From: Mytilus trossulus | Taxonomy: Eukaryota; Mollusca; Bivalvia; Mytilida; Mytilidae | Assembly (NCBI RefSeq): GCF_036588685.1 | Contig: NC_086386.1 | Span: 74,584,682 to 74,648,681 of the forward strand | DNA length: 64,000 nucleotides | Direction: 5' to 3' | Shown: positions 36,880-49,100 of the stretch, piece after piece | How the letters are laid out: every line of letters starts with the position of its first letter | Position numbering within the stretch: the first letter of the stretch is position 1 | Notes under the pieces: model-generated | The model's input: only the letters and a program-made list of their open reading frames with translations | The model's database searches: none | What the model was told of the DNA's origin: nothing | Position numbers and translations under genes: made by a program

Positions 36880-37570
36880 ATTATCACTACAGATTATTAT
36901 TTTGAAATGTGCCACTTCATAAATTGACAAGTCGACACAAATATGACAGAACTCAATATGACCTTCTCTCTCTCTCTCTATCTTTAAAAACCTTTTCTGT
37001 AATTTGATTAAACTAAGTTAGATGATGGTTTTTGGTTTTAAATATTTCTTTTTGTATCAAATTCACAATTGTGAATTAATTACACTATAGATTATAATTT
37101 TGAAATGTGCCACTTCAAGTCGACGAAAATATGACAGAACATAATCTCTCTCTCTCTCTAAGTCTTTGTCTTTTAAATTTCTATAAATTTATTTTAGTTA
37201 GTTTTAAAGTGAGAAGAAATGTTACACAAGGGCGGATCCAGCCATTTTAAAAGGGGGGTTCCCAACCCAGAGTAAAGGGAGGGGGTTCCAACTATTTGCT
37301 CCCATTCAAATGCATTGATCGTCAAAAAAGGGGGTTCCAACCCCCGCAACCACCCCCCTGTGGATCCGCCAATGATGTATGTTACTGGATGATGGTTTTG
37401 GTTTATCTGTTTCTCTTTTGTATTGACTATCTTGAATAAAAGGTCGACAACCCAAAAATATGAAGGGTTCTTCTCTCTTTTTTCTTTTCTATAAATGATT
37501 TTAGTTAGTAAGATGATGGTTCTGGTTTTTTTTTATCTTTCTTTTTATATCAAATAGACAATTTTGAATT
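36880..37570. repeat. ~200-bp direct repeats, one interrupted by a MITE
   Basis: TTTTGAAATGTGCCACTTCA with AAGTCGAC and ATATGACAGAAC, then CTCTCTCTCT runs, occurs at about 36900-36980 and 37095-37160. The companion phrase AGATGATGGTT(T/C)... with (T)CTTTTT(G/A)TATCAAAT occurs at about 37020, 37390 (partial) and 37510. A GGCGGATCC-type MITE (37229-37372) splits one unit, so the duplication predates that insertion. Confidence 0.65.
37229..37372. mobile_element. GGCGGATCC-type MITE
   Basis: Begins AAGGGCGGATCCAGCC and ends GTGGATCCGCC. The interior AAAAGGGGGGTTCCCAACCC and GAGTAAAG mirrors the reverse complement of the 30679-30811 element. No clear target-site duplication is visible. Confidence 0.7.
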
Positions 37571-37572
37571 AA

Positions 37573-40310
37573 AGATCAATAACTATTAATAAGGGGTTGT
37601 AACCCGCTTTTCTTCGTCATTGTATAGAAATTTAACAAATCAAAAATCTTTTCAATTTAAAAAAAATGTTAATTCATGAGAGCTCCATCTGTTGCTCGAC
37701 ATTTATTACTGAATTTTGTTTAAATGAAAATTTTATTGACCATCATATTTCCATATCAGAGGGTCTGGGAGGGGTTTACTAATTGAGTGGGTAAATTCTA
37801 CGGAATAATGGACCAACAAATCTAGTTGAGCATGTACAAGAATAAGCAAAATATAACGAACAGAGAAAATGTCGAAAAGAATAAAGAATGGAGAAATACG
37901 AAACGGAGAACTTTTAAGAATACTTTTAACTTAAATGAAGGGTCCCTTTCAATACCCTCAATAGGTGTGTCGAGTATAAAGACAATGCATGAATTTAATA
38001 AACAATACAGGGTAAATATTTAGAAAAAATATTTCAACAAATGAGAATATTTTATTACGGATAGCCATATACATATTTAATTTGTAACTTTAATAAAATA
38101 CGCGAAATAAGAGAGCATGCGTTCAAGATTCAAATAAAGTAAATTTCTGAATTTTTATATATTAAAAAAGATGATATTCTAATCAGAGGAAGGTTACATC
38201 TTAAATATATAACACATATATAAGTAAGTAACTACTTACCTCGTTAGTACTGACGCTGGAGACGGTAAAATAAATGTAGTTTTCAACTCAATTTCAAATA
38301 TCACTTTTTTTAAATGAATATTGTAAACACGGTATCTCCACCGGTGACCTCATGTCCAAACAACGCTTAGTTGATCAGTAGATATGGGGATTGTCCATTC
38401 ATGTAAACAATGTACCTGGAATCTACCTGAGTGTTTACTCAACCCAAACGTAGGTATGTTCTGATACGGTTAAAAATAGCTTTCAGATCAGGTGATCACA
38501 TTTTTGCGTCATATTATCAACGGGGGTTTCTCAAGTTGACAGGTATAAGAGCGAAATATGAAACGTTGAAAATGAATCATATAGATTTTATTTTATTTAA
38601 AGTGCAACCTGATACAATATACATAAAATTACAATTACATTTCAATACATTAGCAATAGTATACCATATCGGCCAGCCTTTAGAGGCTTATGAAACACTA
38701 ACAATATTCATACAAGATTATAAACATACAAAGAATATATATTAACTCGATTATTCATTCTGAGATCTGAGGTTGTTTTAAGTTTTTATAAAAATATTTC
38801 TCTCTTTTTTAGTGTTTGTTCTTTTACATCATTGCATAAGTGGTGGTTTTAATATGTTAATTGTGAAATTCTCATTTAAAATAGATCTGTAATAATATAA
38901 ATATGTATAATTTGAAAACATTTTAAGCTGAAATTGCTTCCCTTAAAATCAAGAGCAAAAATAATTTAGATGATGAATTCAATTAAAGTATGCATATAAA
39001 TTTTCGGTATGTGTTCAGTACTAGCTGCTGTTTGCACAAATTGTTTCGAATATCAAATCAATTTCAGAATATATCATAAATGAAAGGATAAAAAGTGGAT
39101 GTTTTTCATATGAAAGTGTATGTAACATATCAATATGAGTTGCTTCCCTTAGCCACAGAGAAATGTTATTTTGATACATGTATATTGTCTTTTTTTTTTT
39201 TTATTGTTATGTTGCATTTTTCTGTCATCATCAGTGTATAATGTTTAAAATCAAATTAGTGATATAGAAAATAGCCCAGGAAATATCAAAATACAAAAGG
39301 TATAGATATCATATGCCAATCAACTTATATTATATAAATACAGTAATACTTTTCTTATAAATGCTGTTTACAATATTTCTAAGTAATATGATACTTAAAA
39401 TAGAAAAAATATAAATATAGCATGGCATTTCTACTAAGCTCATATATTATAAATTAATAGATGTCATCATTATGGCTATTTCACTACCTTTAATGTTTGC
39501 ACAACAAACACATTGTATATTGTAAAAATAAATATTATTTGCTATGTTTCTCAAAATTTCTTTTGGTTCTATACACTGTGCACCACACTATTAATATACT
39601 TGAGTCCTTATATGCTTCTCTTTTAGGTGCATGAGCAAGTTATTATTCTTCAAGATATACCTTTCATGTTCTACATATAATAATGAAATTTACTGAAGTG
39701 AGTGTGTGTCCATGTGTAGGGGAAATAATCAACACTAATTATCTCCCCTGTCCCAAGTACTATTGTTTAGACAAAAAGCAAAATAGTAAATTCTAATAAT
39801 ATTAAAAAAATCATACAAGTGATAAAATAATGAATTATTTTACAGATAGTACGTAATATTACATTCTATCTGAGCACACACATACATATGTTTCTGAAGC
39901 TATCCTTCTAACTATGCTAATTGAGTTTTCTATTTAGTTACAAGCTCAAAACATGTATATTTAAAAAAAAAAAAAAAAAGAAGCAATATGATGGTTTTCA
40001 AGTATTATCTCATCTAGTAAACATTTCAACTTGGAAAAGAATTTTTATCTTATTAATGTAATATGAATTTATGTCTGTTAAAAATTATTGTTTCTTTTCG
40101 AATAAATATATATCATCATGATCATGTAAAGTTGCAAAGGGTTTTATTCTTCAAAAAATAGAGTAAATATAGTATAGTGATAAAGAATATTTTATAAAAA
40201 ATAGAGATATAATGTGTGAAGTACATATATTTATAATTGAAATAAAGGTTCATACCAACAGTCTATTGATAGTAAAAAAAATAACTGTAACAGTAGGTAA
40301 GTTAATATTG
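37573..40310. other. AT-rich stretch; possible distal first exon, otherwise nothing
   Basis: A minus-strand donor AACGAG|GTAAGT ends at 38240. The segment to its right has no long reading frame and could be a non-coding first exon for the minus-strand NIPA gene (weak). ORFs at 37826-38023 and 38431-38745 are unsupported. A poly-A run lies at 39961-39978. Confidence 0.45.
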
Positions 40311-41399
40311 TTAATATTTTGCTGATCTAACATCCAAGGAAACTGTAAGGTAGTTTGCAACTGCACATATTGATTCTGGCGATGTCAAGAGGGTTTTAAA
40401 TTGTTCTTCGTCACTTAGTTCTTGTAAGTCAATGGTAAGTTTCTGATTGGCAATGTTAAACATAGTTTGTCTTTCTTGGTCGTACGCTGGACATTTAATT
40501 ACAAAATGAATCTCATCTTCTATTGCTTGTTTGGTACAAAGTTTGCAAATCCTTCTTTCTACTGGTAGTTGCCTATATCTCCCTTTCTCAATTTCTATAG
40601 GAAAAGTTCCACTTCTCAGTTTTGAAAGCACAGCACGTTTTTTTGTTGATAATGTTTTCAGAAGTGTTGGTTCTTGGCAATAATCAGATTTTATTTTTAC
40701 ATATGTTCTTAATTTAGGCATTCCTGCACATTCCGCTTTCCAGTTTTCTGCTGCTATAGTTGTTAATCTATGTTTAACTAGACCAAGAAAGTTTTTGTTA
40801 CTCATACCGAGTAAGCTACTCATATTGTAGTGGTTTAGAAGATCACATTTACCCAATATTGTTTTAATTTCTAAAGCCCAACTATTTCTCCTGTTCTTTT
40901 CTTTTTCACTTAGATAGGCAATCTTTGGTAGTCTATTGCTTGACATGTTAATTATTCTTGCCCATAGTCTGATCATGTTCAAATGGTGTCTGAGTTGAAC
41001 TTCCATCCAGCATGTTTCTCCTGTTAAATATGGAATGGGTGCTCTTTTACCAACGCCTAGAAATGTCCTTGCAGCTCTAGATTGCAGTTTATCAGCAAAG
41101 TCATATTTTTTGAACCCCCATATTTCTGAGGCATAATCTGCCACCGGGATAACTGTATTATAATATAGTTTTTCATAAACTGGAAAACTTAGTCCTTTTA
41201 TACGGAAATGTTTTGAAATCATAGCACCAAGAGCTCTACCGCCAGCTTCATGTAGTAGCTTAACTCCTTTAGTAAATTCAACTGTTTCACATATTTCAAA
41301 TCCAAGATACCTGTAGGACTTACACAAATCAATGGTTTGATGGCCTATATTGAACGTTTTGTCTGTAAACACGAGGTCACAATGAGTAAATAATGCCAT
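40311..41399 (-). mobile_element. 5'-truncated LINE (family A): 362-aa ORF2 C-terminal part, intact frame
   Basis: A single open frame encodes the region after the reverse transcriptase palm: SYRYLGFEI near residue 29, then IPVADYASEIWGFKK near residue 85 (the usual LINE YxxEIWG motif). It ends with CKLC-X9-H-X4-C, a zinc-binding-type motif (residues about 287-305). Both the catalytic YxDD domain and the endonuclease are absent, so this is a 5'-truncated insertion. Despite that, the frame has no stops over 1.09 kb, suggesting recent insertion. It differs clearly from the two family B copies at 11 and 14 kb. A cellular function is unlikely. Confidence 0.82.
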
Positions 41400-41608
41400 G
41401 TGTGGACACTAGAATTTATTGAAAGTAGTGAATTTAAACAAACATCTTTTATGAGGAATTCAATTTGACCCCCTTTTAAAAAAATCCGTTATTTTTATAT
41501 ATATTTTTCAAATCATTATTTTTTGGGGGTTTTTCTGTGATACATTGATACAAATGTATCAAATTCTACTTTACTATCCAGATCAGTCACTGATGATATT
41601 TGTATCTC

Positions 41609-41780
41609 CGTGCCGGATCCAGAATTTTTCACAAGACTAGTGTCAGACGGTCAACTGACTTAATTAGCTGAAGAGGTGGCCTGCTCCAGTCCTGCCTCTT
41701 TGATTCTCTATATAATCCACCAAATTTTTCAATCCCACAAAAGGGGAGGGTAACCCCCATCTCCCCTCGATCCGCCTCTG
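41609..41780. mobile_element. GGCGGATCC-type MITE, diverged
   Basis: Starts GTGCCGGATCCAGAA and ends CGATCCGCCTCTG. The interior contains CACAAAAGGGGAGGG. It shares end sequences and size class with the elements at 30.7, 37.2 and 42.0 kb. Confidence 0.6.
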
Positions 41781-42042
41781 TTTCTATACTTGTTTATATT
41801 GATATGCTTATATACTCAGGTTGTTCACAATTTTTGACTATCTTTGAATTAAAAAAACAACATTAAATCTATGTAGAAACTGTTAATAGAAAAATATTAT
41901 CAGCAATACAAAAAATATTAAAGATCGTAACATTCGCTATTTGTTTATATCAATTTTTACAATTTTTTTATTTGTGTTTATGTGCGTACATGTAGTAAGA
42001 AAATTTTCACTTTAGAAATCCTTGCAAATGCAAAAAAAAATC

Positions 42043-42196
42043 AGAGGCGGATTTAAGGGGAGCATGGGCCCGCTTCACCCTTTTTGGGAAACAATTTGGT
42101 TTTTTACATAGGGAATCACTGAAGCGTGACTGGAGCAGATCACCTCTAAGGCAGTCAGTGGGCTCCCACTTATGAAAATTTCTGGATCCGCCACTG
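42043..42196. mobile_element. GGCGGATCC-type MITE, 154 bp
   Basis: Inverted ends CAGAGGCGGAT and ATCCGCCACTG (reverse complement CAGTGGCGGAT). Fourth member of the family in the window. It lies about 1.0 kb upstream of the TAF7 start codon. Confidence 0.72.
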
Positions 42197-42974
42197 AATA
42201 TTCCCGAATTTTGATATTTTTAGCGTTTTATATAGCTGTATATATCATGTATATGTCAACACATGGTATGACAGATTTGTTGTTGTTTGTTCTGTTCAAT
42301 CTACTTTTAAGTGTTTTTTTCTTGCATTGATGAACCCGTTAAAATTTAAATCCAAATGTGTTTTTAATATTAGCATATTTGTGACACTTTCAGTATAGTT
42401 GAGATTATGAGTATCTCATCTACCCCTTTATTCAAATCAAATCAAATTAAATATTTTATTGTCATATAAACTTTACAGTTTGTGACCAACATATATTAAC
42501 ACAATAAACACAATAAACATATATACATACACATACATATTAATTTTATTTTATAAAATGCACATTTATACCCCTGGGGGTTGAGGGCGTATACAAACAA
42601 TACAATACAATGTACACAATAGAAAAATTAACATATTAAACATCATATATAAAGTGGTAAAACTAATATTTATGCAAATGACTTTTTAAATGAACGGAAC
42701 AGTAAGCTACATAATATCAAATGAAGATAGAATTAATTGTAATCTATCTGTTTCAGACAAATTAAAGTATTCTGGACATATATTATTTATTATTCACAAT
42801 ATAAACAACAGCATCAATTTTTTTTTACAACAAACAAGTTGTTAAGAGTCCCATTTTATCAATCTCGAGGATGTTCTTTTTTATTGCATTTTGTCCAATA
42901 TTTTCATTGAATTTTTTTTGTAACATTTGAATAAAACAATATTGTTACGTATATATTTGAAAAAGTACTTTTCT

Positions 42975-43056
42975 ACTGAGACTACTATAACCTGGGAACA
43001 GTATATCTAAGTTAATATATATGTTCCTGCTATAACACAGTTATAGTAGTCTCAGT
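42975..43056. repeat. 16-bp inverted repeat upstream of TAF7
   Basis: ACTGAGACTACTATAA at 42975-42990 is the exact reverse complement of 43041-43056, with a 50-nt loop. It sits 143 bp upstream of the TAF7 ATG. It could be a small foldback element or part of the promoter region; no core promoter motif is certain. Confidence 0.8.
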
Positions 43057-43198
43057 TTTCTGTAAATTACAACAAAGCGCATTTTACGTTCCGTAAATTT
43101 ATGGGATTCGGAAATTGGTTTGTATTTTACTTGTACCGTTTGACTTCCGTCTCTTTTGTCAGGTGAAAAAAAAAACAAAAACAATCAACACTGCTAAA

Positions 43199-46100
43199 AT
43201 GAGCTCAAAGGCAAAGAAAAAAGAAGGAGCTGGTGAACCACTGCACGACTTAGAACAACAGTTTATTTTACGTCTTCCACCGGTAATTATCAATATTGTG
43301 TAGTTGCAAATACGGCCGTGTTCGTATGCTTTTGTCTGTATGACAGTTTCATTTGTTGTCATCAAATTCTTCCTTTAACCATTTAAAAACACCATTTACC
43401 ATAACGAAATCCAGAGGTTGGCTCACTTATACCCATTCATCAGAATGGTACATGAAGTTTTTAGCAGGGCTTTGATATGAGACCATTTTCTCTTGTATTG
43501 TAAAGGCTAGATTAACTATGCTGTATAAAATAAATTGGGGGTTAGTTGAAGTTCCTAAGGACAACTTAACAATATCTGATAGACGCACTAGGGGGAAACA
43601 TAAATTTAGGCAAATATCAACAAATAAAGATTTCTATAAATTTTCATTTTATCCTCGCACTATTTCGGACTGGAATTCACTACCTGAAGCAATAGGTATG
43701 TCTGACACCCTGGAATCCTTCAAAAGTGGCATATCCACTCTAACATTTGAAGGATCCACAGCAACTTATTAAACTTTAAAGCCACTGTACATAATGTATA
43801 TATGTTATTGATAACGATTTTTCTTTGTCATATTATTTTTAAATTAAGTCCATATGTACATAGCACACAAGTTCCGGGAAGTTTTACACTCCTACCTAGG
43901 AGTCTACTCCCGTATTCGGAAGAAGAAGAAGAAGATTATCTACATTTACAAATCCTTGGAAAAAAAATCCTATAAGTCTTTCCATTTAATATATTTTTTC
44001 CGAAATTAAAAACTGTGATATTAAATGATATATAAAAGAAATCAATATAATTAAAAATCCATCTGTACATGCTGTAATTAAGTTATTTTTGAGATAACGT
44101 CCATGTCAGTACATGTATAAATCACTGTTCATGCTGTTAGAAGTCTGAAGCTGCTGAGGATCTAAAGACCTATAACTAAAGACTTTTTGAATTTCAGGGA
44201 TCTGCTATGGCATTACGGAGAGAGGTCCAATCAGGGTCCATGACACTTAAAGATAGAATAAGTATAGAACTAAACCAGGACCATAGACATGGAGCTGTTA
44301 GATATGGAACAGATATATTTCATGCAAAGGTAAAAACTTATATATATATAACAAAAGAGTTGAATACTACAAAAATATTAATTTCTTGGACATGTTGGGA
44401 GTTTCTTCCCTAGCTATCTGAAAAAACAAACAATGATTTGAATTATGGAGAAGGTTAACATCCCTGACGGTTGCTCCCCTTAAAAAAATCTGCCTTTATA
44501 TAAATGTACAGAGATTCACTGTAGAAATTTGTCACTAACTGAAAGACCCTGTGTGTTACTGTGTAGTTTAATGGCTATGAAACATGTCGTTAAGAGATTG
44601 AGTTTGGTCTCAGTTTGCTCATGTGACATTCTGTCATTTCATTCAATTCTCAGCACAGGGACTTTCTACAAGTTTTTATGACACTATTTGCAGTGATGCT
44701 CATCATGGATAGATGGAAATGATAAATCATTCTGACCTGCCTTGTACAATGTTGTATATTGTAGTGATTTTTAGGAAATTCTGCATTCAAATGACTCTTT
44801 TTATATGGTTTAAAAAATTGAAATTGGAAGTTTTGATAATGGAATTCTAATCATGTTAGTCCTACACACGACAGTGAAAGCATCATTAAAAAAGCATATA
44901 TGCATCATCTAATTGTAATAATTTTGTTTATTTTAGCTGATGGACTTGCCTTGTGTAATAGAATCTTATAAAACCATTGATAACAAAACAGCTTATAAAA
45001 CAGCAGATTTATGCCAGGTATGGATATTATTTATAAGTGTTAGATTTTAGATAGATAAATTTGATTTCTAATAGAGGACTCATTAACCCCGTTACGAAGT
45101 TGTCGGTGCCATATAGTTTTACCCTTTTCTGAAATTCTGTCATTCTGCAACAAACCATTATACAGAGTATTTTTCCTAAATGCCTTCAGATATTGGGCTG
45201 ATTTTTGGTATGTGAGTTAACCATGACAAATGTGCGCCTGGGGGTACAAAACTATATGCCTGTTACAAGTACATGTATCTTAGATGAGTTTTTATTTACC
45301 ACTAAAAAATCCTAGATAAGGCTCTGGGAATGGGCCCATGAAATTTAATTGAGCTTGCACCTTGCACCTTGAGTCTTGTTTAAATAATTCATTTTAGTTT
45401 CTCCAACTAGGTCATATTTGTTCAGAAAAAAAGGGGATATACATCATAAATCTTAGACATAAAAAGACAGGCAAATCAATATCCAAGACAATCAATTAAT
45501 TATTGGTTGCTTAACGTCCACTGGCAAATATATCATGCATGTTCAGGACGAGAACAAGATAACAATAAATACAATGGGTAGGTCTTGTTATAATAGAGGC
45601 CATGCCGGATGATGGTGGGAGAACTTTGGACTGCCACTTGAAAATGAGGGTATATTGAATAGGGACAGAAATTTTGCCTTGCAACAGGCCACCTACGGAC
45701 CCCTCAAAGAGTTGTTGAAGGGGTTCTTAACATGCAAAGAGCGTGGCACTTCCAAGAGAATCAAGTTAATCAAACAAACACCTTTTTCTATATATATTTT
45801 TATGTGATTGTAAGGATTCTAATAGCAAAAAATTATAATCTTTTCAGATGTTGTTATGTACAAATGATGAAGAACCCATGTCAGATGAAAATGACAGTCT
45901 TAAGAAAAAAGATAAAGATAAAAAGTATCAGTATATTCATGGCAGTAGGTACCAGATTATTCATTAAGGTGGTACCTGACACTTTCACTAAAATTAATTT
46001 AGCTCATACAATTTTAATAAAATTTTGACAAAGTATATACCTTGACCCTTTAACAAAAATATAAAAATTTTGAACCAAATGTTTTGTAAGAAAAATTACA

Positions 46101-49100
46101 CTGGTTATAAAGCAGTTTGACAAACACCAATTTTGATCATTGAGAAGCTTTATATTCCCTTTACAATACAACGTAATTAAAACATTTAGCTGACTTTACA
46201 GAGTTATCTTCCTGTAGTGTTAGGTACCACCTTAAATGACATGAAAGTGTTAAATCGGTTATATAAATGGTAATGTTAGGAAGAAGACACAGAAAGAAAA
46301 TAAAAATAAGCATGCAGTACAAAAATTACCCTATAGCAGTTTATTTTTGCAGGTGTTAAATTGAGCAATTTTCGTGAATTATTTTGGCGGTTGTTATTTT
46401 TAGGGATTCTTAACTTTTATCAATACCTTTGTATGTGCATTATTAAGTTGGTATCAGTGAAAATAAGCAAAAATAACTGTTATACTGTACTTCATGTTTG
46501 GAATGGAAGTCCTATAGTTCTAGTTTGGATTGTTTCACATTTTTGTAATCCTTCTTTGAATATAAGGTATGATATAACGAGGGGAAACTCTATTTTGATT
46601 TTGTAGTCACTAATCCTATGTTCAAGAATGTTCTCATACATGTAGTTACTAGAATTGTGCAGAAAAGGGGTTTTGCCCAGGGAATCAAATTCAAATACTA
46701 GATAGGATTGCAACCTTTTCTCGGATAAATTGTCATTTGAGAGGATAAGAGAGAACATATTTTTTATCTGATTACATCCTTAAAATACATAATAAGAGGA
46801 AACTATGTTTTGAATTGTTTTTTTTCTTTCTTTTCAGTTACTCCACCTTTAAAAAATGTGAAGAAAAGAAGATTCAGGAAAACATTAAAGAAAAAGGTAA
46901 TACAGAATGTAAAAAGTAAAAACACAAAAATACCGAACTCCGAGGAAAATTCAAAAAGGAAAATCAAAAATCAAAAGGCAAAATCAAAAGTCCAAACACA
47001 TCAAACGAATGGATAACAACTGTTATATTCCTGACTTGGTACAGGCATTATCTAATGTAGAAAATGGTGGATTGAACCTGGTTTTATAGCTAGCTAAACC
47101 TCTCACTTGTATGACAGTCGCATCAAATTCCATTGTCAACGATGTATGAACAAAACAAACATACTCAAAGAGTAAAAATGTAAAAAATAGGGGTACAGCA
47201 GTCAATATTGTGTTATCATCTTAATATCACTATAAAAACATAAACTTATATCTATATACATGTAATATGCGTGAACTATTTGCAACTGGATATTGATCAC
47301 CCATCCATACATACCATTTTAATGGCCCCGCATTAGCGAAAGGGGCATTAAGTATTACCTGTGTATATAGATAAAAGAAGATGTGGTATGATGGCCAATG
47401 AGACAACTGTCCACAAGAGACCAAAATGACATAGACATTAACAACTATAGGTCACCGTAAAGCACATACCAAATAGTCAGCTATAAAAGTCACTTAGGCC
47501 AAAAAAAAATATATGTCTGTTTCCTGCTTCCAAGGCCAAAAAATCAGGGTCGGTAGGTCGGGATTTCTTTTTTTTTTTGCACTTCCTGTCAGATTTGCAG
47601 TCGGTTATATTTTTTTCCGGATTTGAATAAAAAGATTTAGGGTCGGGGGGTTTGAGTTAGGGTCGGTCGGGAAACAGGAAACAGACATATATATTTTTTT
47701 GGCCTTATGGCAATGTAAAACAATTCAAACGAGAAAACTTAAAGCCTTTATTTGTCATGTTTATATAAAAAAATTAAAGAAGTACAGTTTTCAACTCAGA
47801 GCCTTGGCTCACACAGAATACTAACTTTAATATGGCTTGTTTAGTTTTCATAAAATTTTAAAGTATTTACTTTGACCTTTTGCCAAAAATATAAAAATTT
47901 CATTGGCTAAATAGTAGTTTGACAAAACACTAATTTTGATCATTGAGAAGCTTAATTATTCTGTAACAATAGAATGTGATTAAAACGTTCAGCTGATATT
48001 AACGAGATATCTCCCTGTAGTGTCATCTAAACATGTTGTTAATGTCTTGTTAAATTTTTAGTACATGGAACAACCAGACATTGAGAAAGAAGTAAAGCGA
48101 CTGTTCAGACAGGATGCTGAGGCTATAGATGTTAAGTGGGAGTTAATTACTGAGGAAGAGAAAGTTTCGTCAAGTCAGACTAAAGGAGGAAGTGATAAAC
48201 CACTGATACATAGATCTGATACAACCACTAGTCTAGATTATGGTGAGTATTAACTAACCACTGATACATAGATCTGATACAACCACTAGTCTAGATTATG
48301 GTGAGTATTAACTAACCACTGAAACATAGATCTGATACAACCACTAGTCTAGATTATGGTGAGTATTAACTTACCACTGATACATAGATCTGATACAACC
48401 ACTAGTCTAGATTATGGTGAGTATTTACCAACCACTGATACATAGATCTGATACAACCACTAGTCTAGATTATGGTGAGTATTAACTTACCACTGATACA
48501 TAGATCTGATACAACCACTAGTCTAGATTATGGTGAGTATTTACCAACCACTGATACATAGATCTGATACAGCCACTAGTCTAGATTATGGTGAGTATAA
48601 ACTAACCACTGATACATAGATCTGATACAACCACTAGTCTAGATTATGGTGAGTATTTACCAACCACTGATACATAGATCTGATACAGCCACTAGTCTAT
48701 ATTATGGTAAGTATTAACTAACCACTGATACATAGATCTGATACAGCTACTAGTCTAGATTATGGTGAGTATTAACTAAGCACTGATACATAGATCTGAT
48801 ACAACTACTAGTCTAGATTATGGTGAGTATTAACTAACCACTGATACATAGATCTGATACAACCATTAGTCTAGATTATGGTGAGTATTTACCAACCACT
48901 GATACATAGATCTGATACAACCACTAGTCTAGATTATGGTGAGTTTAACTAACCACTGATATATAGATCTGATACAACCGCTAGTCTAGATTATGGTGAG
49001 TATTAACTAACCACTGATACATAGATCTGATACAACCACTAGTCTAGATTATGGTGAGTATTAACTTACCACTGATACATAGATCTGATACAACCACTAG

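Noticed and set aside
48243..48253. Exon 6 of TAF7 simply continuing to the TAA at 48251 as a short protein
   Set aside because: The donor TATG|GTGAGT and the phase-matched exon 7 at 55700 ([13 protein letters not shown]) reproduce the known TAF7 order, so the stop is intronic in the normal transcript.
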